Shown: positions 26,947 to 35,678, counted from the first letter of the stretch. The stretch: DNA of 64,000 nucleotides from Clostridium_S neuense (GCF_045310695.1 NZ_JBJIAA010000006.1:200991-264990), one strand, 5' to 3'. Made by a program: numbers and translations. The notes: a model not told the origin generated them from the sequence alone.

Positions 26947-26973
26947 TATAATAATTAAAACTGAACATTCAGT
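26947..26973 (+). promoter_or_regulatory. -10 box and TetR operator candidate
   Basis: TATAAT at 26947-26952 is followed by the palindrome ACTGAA-CA-TTCAGT (26960-26973), which would overlap the transcription start of the TetR gene at 27004. A palindrome there fits autorepression. A similar word (TGAAC-GT-GTTCA) stands before the other TetR gene at 54378. No good -35 was found at 16-18 bases. Confidence 0.5.
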
Positions 26974-27003
26974 ACTAAAATTAAGGAGAGGTAATAAAAG
27001 TTA

Positions 27004-27597
27004 ATGAATAAACCAAATGCACGTGAAAGAATTTTACAAGCAGCAGTTAAAATATTTGCAGAAAAAAGCTTCGAAGGTTCTCGTATTGAAGAAATTGCCA
27101 GTGCTGCAGACGTTCCTAAATCTCTTATTTATTATCATTTTAAAAATAAAGATGCAATCTTAGAAGCTCTAACTAAAAACTTTGTTGATGAGTATATGAA
27201 CATCATAAATAGCACTAGCAGTGAAACCCATAAAGAAAAAGCTAAAAATTTACCAAATCGTATGAAAGATGTTTACTATGAATTTGGGCAAAAAAATGCA
27301 GATTTAGTAAGAGTAATTTTTATAGATTCTTTAAAAAAGACAAAAAAACAACCAATAATTTTTAAGGTTATAGAAGCTATGATTAATAAAGAATCAGAAA
27401 ATAATTTAGGCGAATCATATGACGTTCAAGAAAGAAGAATTGCAGAATTTTTTACAAGTTTTCTTCCAAACTATGCGTATATTTGCTTTGCGGATTCATG
27501 GACAAAATACTTTGATATTGATAGACGTCAATTTGACAAATTATATTTAAAAGTATATCAAGAAACTCATGGTGCATACCACAAAAATCACAAGTAA
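27004..27597 (+). CDS. TetR-family transcriptional regulator
   Basis: A 197-residue repressor. The N-terminal helix-turn-helix is RILQAAVKIFAEKSFEGSRI followed by EEIASAADVPKSLIYYHFKNK. The C-terminal ligand-binding domain is unlike named subfamilies. AAGGAGAGG stands upstream of the ATG. It is followed 27 bases later by a metallo-beta-lactamase-fold gene on the same strand, which it probably controls. The palindrome at 26960-26973 is the likely operator. Confidence 0.88.
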   Translation: MNKPNARERILQAAVKIFAEKSFEGSRIEEIASAADVPKSLIYYHFKNKDAILEALTKNFVDEYMNIINSTSSETHKEKAKNLPNRMKDVYYEFGQKNADLVRVIFIDSLKKTKKQPIIFKVIEAMINKESENNLGESYDVQERRIAEFFTSFLPNYAYICFADSWTKYFDIDRRQFDKLYLKVYQETHGAYHKNHK

Positions 27598-27624
27598 AAA
27601 TAATTTATTTGTAAAGGAGTTATT

Positions 27625-28344
27625 ATGAATCAAGAAATTATTAGAATTGATTTAGAAGGTGTAAATTGTTATCTACTTAAGGAAAATGACAAATTCATTT
27701 TATTTGATACTGGCGGACATTTATTTATGGATAAAATTTTTACAAATAGACGTGAAAAACTTGAAAAAGAGCTTGAAATGAACGGTTGTTATCCTGACAA
27801 TTTGATTCTTATAGTATTAACTCATGGTGACAATGACCATTCTGCAAATGCCGCTTTTCTTAGGAATAAATATAAAGCAAGAATAGCAATGCATTCAGGC
27901 GATGTAAAATTAGTCGAAGCTCCATCATTAGAAGAAATGCTAGAGAATAGCAATTACAATTCAATTATTTATAAAATTATTTTTCAGTTGATGAAAAAGC
28001 AATTAAAAAAAATTTCTCAGAAGACACTCAATGATTTTGAAAAATTCAAACCAGATATTATTATCGATGAGGGTGATAGCTTACTAAAGTACGGTTTTCA
28101 CTGCAAAATTATTCATTTACCTGGACATACCTATGGGTCAATTGGCATCTTAACCGAAGATAACAGCCTAATTGTTGGCGACACATATGCAAATTTAAAA
28201 AAGCCCACTGCCGCATTAAATGCTTTAGACTTCTCAATTCTCAGCAAAAGCATTGATAGATTAAAAGCTATGGATATAAAAATGGTATATCCGGGCCACG
28301 GTGCACCATTCGAAAGTGGCAGTATCTTTAATAAATCTAAGTGA
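27625..28344 (+). CDS. Metallo-beta-lactamase-fold hydrolase
   Basis: A 239-residue protein with metal-binding motifs LTHGDNDHSANA near residues 70-81 (HxxxDH variant HGDNDH), HLPGHTYGSIGIL around residue 167, VGDTYAN and a final YPGHGAPFE. The layout is glyoxalase-II-like. The substrate is unknown; in a TetR-controlled pair it may detoxify the compound that the regulator senses. AAAGGAG stands 7 bases before the ATG. Downstream is a long inverted repeat before the convergent thiE gene. Confidence 0.82.
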   Translation: MNQEIIRIDLEGVNCYLLKENDKFILFDTGGHLFMDKIFTNRREKLEKELEMNGCYPDNLILIVLTHGDNDHSANAAFLRNKYKARIAMHSGDVKLVEAPSLEEMLENSNYNSIIYKIIFQLMKKQLKKISQKTLNDFEKFKPDIIIDEGDSLLKYGFHCKIIHLPGHTYGSIGILTEDNSLIVGDTYANLKKPTAALNALDFSILSKSIDRLKAMDIKMVYPGHGAPFESGSIFNKSK

Positions 28345-28379
28345 GAGATTGTGAAAGTATAAAGAATGCAAACTAAATC

Positions 28380-28603
28380 AGTTCACAATTCACAATGCAC
28401 AGTTCACAGTTTAGGATGATTTTCTTCCACTTTGCTACAGAAAATCTAAAGCTTATTGCTGACGCCATTTCAAGATAATGCATTATTATATTCGCTTTAC
28501 CAGCCAAGCATCATACCAGTTTTTTATATAATTTTAGATTTATCTGACGAGAGGAAGATAAATCATCCTTCACTGTGAATTGTGAGCTGTGCACTGTGCA
28601 ATG
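28380..28603. repeat. Long imperfect inverted repeat (MITE-like)
   Basis: The left arm (TTCACAATTCACAATGCACA from 28382) and right arm (ending GTGAATTGTGAGCTGTGCAC) are imperfect inverted copies. Just inside, AGGATGATTTTCTTCC (28412-28427) matches, inverted, GGAAGATAAATCATCC (about 28553-28568). Together they form an element of about 225 bases with no coding capacity, between convergent genes. Its right arm (AAATCATCCTTCACTGTG) resembles arms at 51520-51545 and 42560-42576, suggesting a dispersed family. Confidence 0.6.
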
Positions 28604-28647
28604 ATTAAGTTAGTTCACAACATTTTTAACTCGTAAAAATTTAGTTA

Positions 28648-29280
28648 CTAACTAACAAACTTTTCAACCGCTTCCTTTAGTTCCTTCGCCGCTTTTCTAA
28701 CATCCTTTTTACCAAGTATGGCTGAAATAACAGAAATCCCATCAATACCTGTATCTGCAAGTTTATCTACATTATCTGCACTTACACCACCAATTGCAAC
28801 AACTGGAATATTAACTTTTTCTACTATTTCTTTTAAAGTTTCAATACTAACATCTGTAGCATCTTTTTTAGTTCCCGTTGGAAAAACTGCTCCTACTCCA
28901 AGATAATCTGCCCCATCTTTTTGTGCTTTTAAGGCTTCCTCAACACTGCCAGCTGAAACTCCAACTATTTTATCTTTGCCGACAAGCTTCCTTGCTATAT
29001 CACAAGGCATATCACTTTGCCCTACATGAATTCCAGCAGCATCAACTGCTAATGCTATGTCTAATCTATCATCGATTATAAGTGGCACATTGTATTTATC
29101 TGTAACCTTTTTAATATCTACCGCAATTTTATAAAAATCCATAGTTGAAATGTTTTTTTCTCTTAATTGTACAAGGGTTGTCCCTCCCAATATAGCCTCT
29201 TCTACTGCCTGCTCTAACTCAATACCACAAAGTAAGCTTCTCTCAGTTACAAGATACAAACTATAATTAACATACTTCAT
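28648..29280 (-). CDS. thiE: Thiamine-phosphate synthase ThiE
   Basis: A 210-residue TIM-barrel enzyme that joins HMP-diphosphate to thiazole phosphate to give thiamine phosphate. Motifs: TTLVQLREKN, VPLIIDDRLDIALAVDAAGI, HVGQSDMP, GVSAGSVEEA, VFPTGTKKD and VVAIGGVSADN. It overlaps the end of thiM by 14 bases. It is the last gene of the thiD-cytX-thiM-thiE operon governed by the TPP riboswitch at about 32236-32320. Length is normal. The second, TenI-like paralogue is at 36077. Confidence 0.92.
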   Translation of the reverse strand: MKYVNYSLYLVTERSLLCGIELEQAVEEAILGGTTLVQLREKNISTMDFYKIAVDIKKVTDKYNVPLIIDDRLDIALAVDAAGIHVGQSDMPCDIARKLVGKDKIVGVSAGSVEEALKAQKDGADYLGVGAVFPTGTKKDATDVSIETLKEIVEKVNIPVVAIGGVSADNVDKLADTGIDGISVISAILGKKDVRKAAKELKEAVEKFVS

Positions 29281-30085
29281 TTATACTACCTCTCCTCATA
29301 AAATCTTCACCTTTAAGCTTAAAAACTTCATCTATAAGTCTTACTCTAAAATTCCCACTACCTTCGGCTTCTGTAAGCTTTTCATATGCTTTTTCTCCTG
29401 ACATACTCATAGTTAAAATTCCTGCTGCAGCTGCTAATAAATAATCCTTCGTAACACCACAATATGTACCTACAAGCGATGTAGTCATGCAGCCTGTTCC
29501 AGTAACAGTTGTAAGCATTTTAGTTCCATTTTTAAGAACCATAACTTTATTTCCATCAGACACATAATCATTCACTCCGGTAATTGCAACAACTGTATTT
29601 AAATTTTTTGCACAAACCTTAGCAACTTCTTTTGCATCATCTGTAAGAGTTTCTTCAGAATCAACACCCTTTGAAGCTGCATTCATACCGCATAATATTT
29701 TTATTTCTGCTAAATTACCTCTAATTACAGCAAATTTAATTTCTTTTATGAGTCTTAAGGCTGTTTCCTTTCTATATGGTGTTGCCCCCACTCCAACAGG
29801 ATCTAGTACCACCGGAATCCCAAGTTTATTTGCTCTTTTCCCCGCCTTTACCATAGCTTCTATAGTTCTACTATTTAATGTTCCAATGTTAATTACAAGG
29901 CTTGAGGCAATAGACACCATATCCTCAACTTCGTTTATATCATCTGCCATTACTGGAGAACCGCCAACTGCTAAAACTATGTTTGCGCAGTCATTTACTG
30001 TAACATAGTTAGTTATATGATGTACAAGAGGTTTCTTCTCCTTTACGCTGCATAAAAGTTCTTTGAATTTTTCATTAACTTCCAT
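29267..30085 (-). CDS. thiM: Hydroxyethylthiazole kinase ThiM
   Basis: A 272-residue ribokinase-fold enzyme that phosphorylates hydroxyethylthiazole in thiamine salvage. Visible motifs: PLVHHITNYVTVNDCAN, GGSPVMADD, VLDPVGVGATPYR, NLAEI and the anion-hole TVTGTGCMTTSLVG. The ATG lies inside the end of cytX (43-base overlap) with GGAGG 11 bases upstream, giving coupled translation. It supplies thiazole phosphate to ThiE. Confidence 0.93.
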   Translation of the reverse strand: MEVNEKFKELLCSVKEKKPLVHHITNYVTVNDCANIVLAVGGSPVMADDINEVEDMVSIASSLVINIGTLNSRTIEAMVKAGKRANKLGIPVVLDPVGVGATPYRKETALRLIKEIKFAVIRGNLAEIKILCGMNAASKGVDSEETLTDDAKEVAKVCAKNLNTVVAITGVNDYVSDGNKVMVLKNGTKMLTTVTGTGCMTTSLVGTYCGVTKDYLLAAAAGILTMSMSGEKAYEKLTEAEGSGNFRVRLIDEVFKLKGEDFMRRGSINEVC

Positions 30086-31278
30086 TTACTTATATACCTC
30101 CAACTAATAAAATATAATAAACCTGTTATTAGCATGCTTGGCAGTGTTGCACCAAATATGAAATCTAATCTTATAAACAAATAATAAACAGCTACTCCTA
30201 TTGCCCATACTATAACAGCACCAATATTTAACAGAAGTTTGTCCTCTATTTTCGTATGCTTTTTTATTATGAAATAATCTGTTAAAAGTACTGCAAACAA
30301 TGGAGCAAAAACTGAACCTATTATGTAAAGAAAGTTCGTATAATTGTCCATATTAACTAATAGTGATGCTGCCGTTCCTATTATTGTTATAACTATAGCT
30401 GCAGCTTTTTCATTAAACTTTGGAACTATATTTAAAAATGTAACTCCAGCTGAATATGCATCCATAAATGTAGTTGTTACTGTTGAAAGTACAACAATTC
30501 CAAAGGCTGATATTCCAAGATTTGCAGCAAGCATCATAGTGGAAGGATCAGGATTTTTTGAAACAATAGCTGCTCCAAGACCTATAATAAACATCCAAGA
30601 GCTTCCAATAAAATATCCTAAAAAGCTGCCAAAAGCACCTTCTTTTTCGCTTTCTGCAAATCTTGTATAGTCTGCAACCATAGGAAGCCATGAAAGAGGC
30701 ATTGCAATTACAAGTTCAAGTGCACTTCCAAAAGACATACTTCCACCAGAAGGTTGCGAGAAAAGTTTTCCACTTCTAAAAACAACCCAGCCAAGTACAA
30801 GTGTAAGTGCAAACAAAAGCACTACTGCTAAAGTATTAATTTTTTTAAAGCCAGTCATTCCAAAAGCTATAACCAGTATAATAAGCACTGCTGTAAGTAC
30901 ACTCCAAAGTGGAATATTATTTATAGACCACATTGTTTTACTTATTAAATTTAAGGACTGAGCACAGGAATTTATCATAACTGCTGTCCAACCAAGAAGC
31001 TGAAGCACATTTAATATTGAAAACAAATATGTGCCATACAAGCCAAAAGATATTCTTGTAGAGGTAATTGCAGGGACTTTCTCACGAGTACCGATTATAC
31101 CTGCAAATATAAATATTGCTGTACCAATAAGATGCCCGAGTATTATTGCAATTAATCCCTTTTTAAAGCCTAAAGCAGCTATTGATCCACCTGTTAAAAT
31201 TTCAGCTATAGAAATAGCCGCACCACACCATAAAAGTGCAAAGTCCCAAAAATACAATTTATCTTTCGTTTTACTCAT
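30043..31278 (-). CDS. cytX: Hydroxymethylpyrimidine transporter CytX (NCS1 family)
   Basis: A 411-residue integral membrane protein with about 12 segments and NCS1 (cytosine/purine permease) features: GAAISIAEILTGGSIAALGF, VMINSCAQSLNL and PLSWLPMVADYTRFA. The best-known relatives in thiamine operons are CytX proteins, proposed to import the pyrimidine HMP. Its position between thiD and thiM, both salvage kinases, agrees. It overlaps thiD by 8 bases. Confidence 0.85.
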   Translation of the reverse strand: MSKTKDKLYFWDFALLWCGAAISIAEILTGGSIAALGFKKGLIAIILGHLIGTAIFIFAGIIGTREKVPAITSTRISFGLYGTYLFSILNVLQLLGWTAVMINSCAQSLNLISKTMWSINNIPLWSVLTAVLIILVIAFGMTGFKKINTLAVVLLFALTLVLGWVVFRSGKLFSQPSGGSMSFGSALELVIAMPLSWLPMVADYTRFAESEKEGAFGSFLGYFIGSSWMFIIGLGAAIVSKNPDPSTMMLAANLGISAFGIVVLSTVTTTFMDAYSAGVTFLNIVPKFNEKAAAIVITIIGTAASLLVNMDNYTNFLYIIGSVFAPLFAVLLTDYFIIKKHTKIEDKLLLNIGAVIVWAIGVAVYYLFIRLDFIFGATLPSMLITGLLYFISWRYISKWKLMKNSKNFYAA

Positions 31279-32077
31279 AATTTAATCCAGCCTTTTTATA
31301 TAATGTATAAAAATGATTAGTTGGCCCTGAGCCATGTCCTATAGAAAGTGAATGCTCTATAGCAGTTGTTATGTACTTTTTAGCATTTTCTACAGCTTCC
31401 TTTATATTCATTCCCAATGCTAAATTTGATGCTATTGAAGAAGAAAGTGTGCAGCCTGTACCATGAGTATTTTTTGTATTAATTCTCTCATTCTTTAAAT
31501 AAACAAAATTTTTACCATCATATAAAACATCCGTAGCATCACCAGTTAAGTGCCCACCTTTTATTAATACATTTTTAGGTCCCATATTATATATTATTTT
31601 CGCTGCCTTCTCCATATCAGAAATAGTTTCAATCTTAATATTTGCTATTATTTCTGCTTCTGGTATATTAGGTGTTACCACTGATACGATTGGTATAAGT
31701 TCTTTTATAAGCGTCTCAACAGAATTTGGATTCATAAGAGAATATCCTGATTTTGATACCATAACAGGATCTAAAACAACATTGCGTGGTTTGTACTTTC
31801 TTAGCTTCTCTGAAACTACATTTATACCTTCAATTTCGGATATCATGCCTATTTTTACTGCATCAACTTCAATATCGTCAAAAATAGCATCAATTTGCTT
31901 TCCAATAATATCTGGACTTATATTTTGAACATCAATAACTTCCTTAGTATTTTGAGCTGTAACCGCTGCTATTACACTCATTCCAAAAACTCCATGTGCT
32001 GAAAATGTCTTTAAATCTGCTTGAATGCCTGCACCACCACTAGAATCTGAGCCAGCAATTGTTAATACCTTTTTCAT
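31271..32077 (-). CDS. thiD: HMP/HMP-phosphate kinase ThiD
   Basis: A 268-residue ribokinase-fold enzyme that phosphorylates HMP twice. Motifs: VLTIAGSDSSGGAGIQADLK at the N-terminus, VLDPVMVSKSGYSLM, VTPNIPEAEII, VLIKGGHLTG and the C-terminal NTHGTGCTLSSSIASNLALG. First gene of the salvage operon, behind a TPP riboswitch and terminator. Length and motifs are normal. Confidence 0.94.
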   Translation of the reverse strand: MKKVLTIAGSDSSGGAGIQADLKTFSAHGVFGMSVIAAVTAQNTKEVIDVQNISPDIIGKQIDAIFDDIEVDAVKIGMISEIEGINVVSEKLRKYKPRNVVLDPVMVSKSGYSLMNPNSVETLIKELIPIVSVVTPNIPEAEIIANIKIETISDMEKAAKIIYNMGPKNVLIKGGHLTGDATDVLYDGKNFVYLKNERINTKNTHGTGCTLSSSIASNLALGMNIKEAVENAKKYITTAIEHSLSIGHGSGPTNHFYTLYKKAGLNYE

Positions 32078-32186
32078 AGATAAGTTCCTCCTTTTTTATT
32101 CTTGTATCTCGGAGGAAAATGAACTTGGAAATAGAATTGAATATGCCTAAGCTTATATGCATTCTTAATGAAATTATGCAAATAAA

Positions 32187-32213
32187 AAATGCTTACTTTT
32201 TAGGTAAGCATTT
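32187..32213 (-). terminator. Riboswitch-controlled terminator before thiD
   Basis: On the minus strand AAATGCTTAC (32204-32213) and GTAAGCATTT (32187-32196) form a 10-base stem with a 7-base loop followed by a T-run. It sits between the TPP aptamer and thiD, as expected for transcription attenuation when TPP is bound. Confidence 0.8.
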
Positions 32214-32235
32214 ATTTCAAAGAAAATAAACAAAT

Positions 32236-32320
32236 TCGCTTTGCTCCCTACGGTAGTTTTAACTACTTCAAGTTCAAAGGGTCAGGTTTTAACCTTCTCA
32301 ACCAAATGGTCCCCCCGCAA
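32236..32320 (-). promoter_or_regulatory. TPP riboswitch (thi box) of the thiD operon
   Basis: On the minus strand the conserved elements occur in order: GCGGGGGGACC (P1/P2), GGTTGAGAAGG (the CTGAGA-type loop), ACCCTTTGAACTTGA, then CTACCGTAGGGAGC. These are the thi-box signatures. It lies about 160 bases upstream of thiD with a terminator between, so TPP should shut off thiD-cytX-thiM-thiE transcription. Confidence 0.92.
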
Positions 32321-32432
32321 TACAATATATTAAATTTTAAAATACGACTTAATTATATACACAATATATATAATTGTAAAGCTTTATTCTAAATTATATT
32401 CCACCTTAAAATTTAAATTCTATTGGATAACA

Positions 32433-32882
32433 CTACTGTATCTTTAAACATTTAGGACATATTCCATAAACCTTAACATCATAATTAACTATTTCAAATT
32501 TATAACTTTTCTTTAACTCATTTTCTATTAAATTTAGATTAAAATCTTTTACAGCAAATATTTCTCCACACTTTGTACATATAAAGTGGGGATGCTGATA
32601 CTTATCGTTCATGTCTATTAATTCATATCTTACTCCATTTTCATCATTATCAAATTTACGTACTATATTTGCATCTTCAAATATATGCATAGTTCTATAA
32701 ATTGTTGCTATACCCATATTAGGATAATCCTTTTTAATAATATTGTAAATTTCTTCTGATGTCAGTTGGCTATGTTCATTTTTAATAACAGTATCCAGTA
32801 TTTTTTCTCTTTGAAGCGTTACCTTGTAACCTTTTTCTTTTAACGTAGTTTTAAATTCGTCTAATAAATTCATAATACTCAT
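32433..32882 (-). CDS. Fur-family metal-responsive regulator
   Basis: A 149-residue Fur/PerR/Zur-type repressor. The winged helix has VTLQREKILDTVIK, SEEIYNIIKKDYPNMGIATI and YRTMHIFEDANIV. The dimer domain has HPHFICTKCGEIFAV and a final GICPKCLKIQ, giving the two CxxC pairs of the structural zinc site. Which metal or signal it senses cannot be told. It follows the MarR gene by 21 bases on the same strand, so both are probably expressed from the palindrome-flanked promoter near 33500. Confidence 0.86.
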   Translation of the reverse strand: MSIMNLLDEFKTTLKEKGYKVTLQREKILDTVIKNEHSQLTSEEIYNIIKKDYPNMGIATIYRTMHIFEDANIVRKFDNDENGVRYELIDMNDKYQHPHFICTKCGEIFAVKDFNLNLIENELKKSYKFEIVNYDVKVYGICPKCLKIQ

Positions 32883-32903
32883 CCCTATTTAAATTAATTA
32901 TAG

Positions 32904-33437
32904 TTAAAATTTATCTCTCCCATCAAAATCATAATTGTGCGTATGATGAAAATGTCTATGATGATGTTCTCTACAATGATGAAAATTTTTATAATCATTA
33001 TTATTGTCATTTTCCAATCCTAAACATAATTTTTTAATTAATACAAAAAATTGCTCTTTCTCTTCTTCTGTTAGTGCACTAAAAAATTTTTCTTCAAATT
33101 CGTCTTTGGTTTTCTCTATATGTTCAACAATTTTTTTACCTTCATCAGTTAAATGAATATGACTCACACGTTGATCCTTTTGATCCTGTTTTCGAAAAAT
33201 GAAACCATTATTTTCAAGCTTACTAAGCATTTCTGTCATTGACGATGGTCTAACATCCAATTTTTTTGCTAATTCTTTTTGACTAGCACCATCGTTTCCA
33301 GAAACCTCTGCAAGTAACTTTGCTTGACCATGATAAATTACACCTTTCATGCAATAATCTTTATGTGCGGCACGATGCATTTGTTTTACCAAATTATGTA
33401 GAGCATGGTATAAGTTATTTAAATCTATACTTGCCAT
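32904..33437 (-). CDS. MarR-family regulator with histidine-rich tail
   Basis: A 177-residue winged-helix regulator. The DNA-binding part is GASQKELAKKLDVRPSSMTE followed by MLSKLENNGFIFRKQDQKDQ and the wing RVSHIHLTDEGKKI. The last 25 residues are unusual: HHCREHHHRHFHHTH has nine histidines and a cysteine, a likely metal-binding tail. AdcR, a MarR-family zinc sensor, is a precedent for metal sensing in this family. Its own promoter is flanked by two perfect palindromes, so autoregulation is likely. Co-transcribed with a Fur-family gene. Confidence 0.88.
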   Translation of the reverse strand: MASIDLNNLYHALHNLVKQMHRAAHKDYCMKGVIYHGQAKLLAEVSGNDGASQKELAKKLDVRPSSMTEMLSKLENNGFIFRKQDQKDQRVSHIHLTDEGKKIVEHIEKTKDEFEEKFFSALTEEEKEQFFVLIKKLCLGLENDNNNDYKNFHHCREHHHRHFHHTHNYDFDGRDKF

Positions 33438-33458
33438 AAATTTTTTCTCCTTCTCCCT

Positions 33459-33486
33459 AAAACAAGTTAGGTACCTAACTTGTTTT
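33459..33486. promoter_or_regulatory. Palindromic operator 1 (over the transcription start)
   Basis: A perfect 28-base palindrome with the core GTTAGGTACCTAAC, centred between 33472 and 33473. It lies immediately downstream of the -10 box of the marR promoter and upstream of the ribosome binding site, ideal for repression. It shares the core TTAGGTACCTAA with operator 2. Confidence 0.8.
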
Positions 33487-33487
33487 T

Positions 33488-33516
33488 AGTATATCAGCCA
33501 TATAATTAAAAGTCAA
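33488..33516 (-). promoter_or_regulatory. marR-fur promoter
   Basis: On the minus strand TTGACT (33511-33516) and TATACT (33488-33493) are separated by exactly 17 bases, a near-consensus vegetative promoter. It is bracketed by the two palindromes. Confidence 0.8.
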
Positions 33517-33520
33517 CAAA

Positions 33521-33540
33521 AAGATTAGGTACCTAATCTT
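33521..33540. promoter_or_regulatory. Palindromic operator 2 (upstream of -35)
   Basis: A perfect 20-base palindrome, AAGATTAGGTACCTAATCTT, four bases upstream of the -35 box. Its centre is 58 bases from that of operator 1. Two sites around one promoter suggest cooperative or looping repression by the MarR-family protein. Confidence 0.78.
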
Positions 33541-33548
33541 CTTTATAA

Positions 33549-33596
33549 AAAAATAACTGTGAATACCATAATTATAAGTTCTCCACAGTTATTTTT
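33549..33596. terminator. Bidirectional terminator-like hairpin
   Basis: AAAAATAACTGTG (33549-33561) pairs with CACAGTTATTTTT (33584-33596) across a 22-base loop. It separates the marR promoter from the manA terminator region. Confidence 0.65.
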
Positions 33597-33682
33597 AGTA
33601 AGTTATGATATTTATAGTTACCTTAAAATCTGCATTTCCTCCATAAATCTATTGTTTCGCTAAGCATATATTTCATCCTTAT

Positions 33683-33737
33683 AAAAAAGCAAAGAGTAAA
33701 AGATAATATCAACTAATCCTTTACTCTTTGCTTTTTT
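33683..33737. terminator. Terminator of manA
   Basis: AAAAAAGCAAAGAGTAA (33683-33699) pairs perfectly with TTACTCTTTGCTTTTTT (33721-33737). The right arm abuts the manA stop codon, so on the minus strand it is the manA terminator. Confidence 0.75.
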
Positions 33738-34725
33738 AATACCTTATCTCTCCAAGTATTTCTCTTTGAACTTTTTCAACATCTGGTACATAGCTCTTCA
33801 ATAATTTCATATTTCCTTTAAAGATATAATTACCTGTACCTGCAGGAATTAAAATACTATCTCCATAATTTACAACTTCACTTTTACTGTTGTTTTGTCC
33901 ATAAAAAATTTTTCCTTCACCATCAACACAAGTAAATATATAAAATCTCTCTTCATCACTTTTCTCTGCAAGTTCATCCTTAAAATCATATAACTCTAGC
34001 GAAAAATCTCTTCCAAGACATAAATATGTTTTTTCATATCCATCTTTTTTAATCTTTATTCCTTCACTTTTTTTACCGCGAAGACTTAAATCTATTACAT
34101 CAAGTGCTTTTTTTACATGTATTTCTCTTCCTCTATTGTAATCAGAAACTCTATATGTAGTATCGCTATTCTGCTGAATTTCTGCTACTATGACACCTTC
34201 ACCTATAGCATGAATCATACCACTTCTTACTAGATATACATCACCCTTCTTAACAGGGATTTTATTCATATATTCATCAAGCTGATCTTTTTCAAGTGCT
34301 TCTTTAAGTTGTTCCTTCGTACAATTTCCTTTTGTTCCAACTACTAAATTAGCACCTTCAAATGCCTCAACAACATACCAAACTTCAGTTTTACCCATAT
34401 CACCTTCTACTTTTTTTGCATACTCATCATTTGGATGAACTTGAACTGAAAGTTTGTCCTTAGCATTTATTAGTTTTATAAGAAGAGGAAACCAATCTGA
34501 ACTTATCTTTGTTCCTATAAGTTCACTCCCCTTTTCCTTTATTAAATCATCAAGCCTTTTTCCTTTAAATTCTCCATTTGCTACAATGCTAGTTCCATTT
34601 TTATGGCAAGCAACATCCCAGCTCTCTCCTATATTTCCAGCTGGAAGATTATCTCTAAACTGCTCTAGATCTCTTCCACCCCATATTTTTTCGTAATATA
34701 AATTTTCAAATTTTAATGGATACAT
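33736..34725 (-). CDS. manA: Mannose-6-phosphate isomerase, class I
   Basis: A 329-residue cupin-type zinc isomerase converting fructose-6-phosphate to mannose-6-phosphate. Visible: LYYEKIWGGRDL, GESWDVACHKNG, KLSVQVHPNDEYA (zinc ligands), GKTEVWYVV, GMIHAIGEGVIVAEIQQNSD and TYRVSDYNR. This is the short clostridial/bacillary form. CGGAGG precedes the ATG. It stands alone on the minus strand and would provide mannose precursors for surface glycans. Confidence 0.93.
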   Translation of the reverse strand: MYPLKFENLYYEKIWGGRDLEQFRDNLPAGNIGESWDVACHKNGTSIVANGEFKGKRLDDLIKEKGSELIGTKISSDWFPLLIKLINAKDKLSVQVHPNDEYAKKVEGDMGKTEVWYVVEAFEGANLVVGTKGNCTKEQLKEALEKDQLDEYMNKIPVKKGDVYLVRSGMIHAIGEGVIVAEIQQNSDTTYRVSDYNRGREIHVKKALDVIDLSLRGKKSEGIKIKKDGYEKTYLCLGRDFSLELYDFKDELAEKSDEERFYIFTCVDGEGKIFYGQNNSKSEVVNYGDSILIPAGTGNYIFKGNMKLLKSYVPDVEKVQREILGEIRY

Positions 34726-34777
34726 CTTAGCAACCTCCGTATTATATTTAATTTATGCTTATATAAGTCCTATACTT

Positions 34778-35542
34778 TCACTTATCAATACATATACTTT
34801 TAAATTTAAATAGCTTATCATTTGTTTTTTCTAATTTATATATAGGACATCCTATTGTATTATGCGCTAATTTTTTTATAGTTTCAACGTTTTCACCTTT
34901 GCAGTTCAATCCCAAGTAAAGTGCACTTGGCCTTATTGGAAATTCAACCTTGTTATGTATTTTTTCATCCTTAAGTATTATTCTCCATTCCTTTTCATAA
35001 TTCCAGCTTATATGCTTTATCTGCATCATAAAAAAAAGCATGTATGCAGCATCTTCTGTTTTATCATTAATTAAATCCTTTAAAATGTCAGTTATATCAT
35101 ATCTTTCTGTTTGATATACTACAGGAAATAAATACTTCGAAAATCTATTTGTATAATTAATTTTAGAAAAATCATATTCCGCACACATGCCCTCATGATT
35201 TCCCGCATAGTGTGTCCACATAGGCATACTATTAATTTCCTCAGAAAAGCAAGAAATCTTAACATCTGTTTTAAAGGAATCAATTAATTTCGTCACATTA
35301 ATGCCCTTTAAGTGTTTTTTTATTTCTCCTTCATCAAAGCATATTCCACATGAATCAAAAGGATCATTAAAATCATCTGGATTTGAAAACCAAAGTTCAT
35401 TATTTATAAGTGTATTTATTTTTTCTTCATCTATAACCTCATATTTATATAATCTTTTAGGAAAGTTATCGTATTTTAATTTATATGCTTCATCCTTTTT
35501 TCCTGCAAAAAATAATCTTTTATATTCCTCTATCCATTCCAA
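34778..35542 (-). CDS. DUF2971 protein
   Basis: A 254-residue protein with the hallmarks of DUF2971: RLYKYEVIDEEK, LWFSNPDDFNDPFDSCG, ISCFSEEINSMPMWTHYAG, HEGMCAEYDF and WNYEKEWRI. The family has conserved charged and aromatic residues suggesting an enzyme and is often found near phage-defence genes, but no activity is established here. It stands alone upstream of manA in transcription order, with 52 bases between. Confidence 0.75.
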   Translation of the reverse strand: MEWIEEYKRLFFAGKKDEAYKLKYDNFPKRLYKYEVIDEEKINTLINNELWFSNPDDFNDPFDSCGICFDEGEIKKHLKGINVTKLIDSFKTDVKISCFSEEINSMPMWTHYAGNHEGMCAEYDFSKINYTNRFSKYLFPVVYQTERYDITDILKDLINDKTEDAAYMLFFMMQIKHISWNYEKEWRIILKDEKIHNKVEFPIRPSALYLGLNCKGENVETIKKLAHNTIGCPIYKLEKTNDKLFKFKSICIDK

Positions 35543-35678
35543 AATATTTTACTCCTTACCGTGAATTAATATTTATTTTTTCCATAATCAAGTTCTATTA
35601 TTAATTGGGGCTATAGAATTAATAATAGAAAAATAGTATAATTATTGTGTATAATCCAATAACTAGGAGGAATTTAAA

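Noticed and set aside
28380..28603. CRISPR-like array suspected from repeated CACA-rich words
   Set aside because: The words are arms of one inverted repeat, with no regular direct repeats or spacers and no cas genes in the window.
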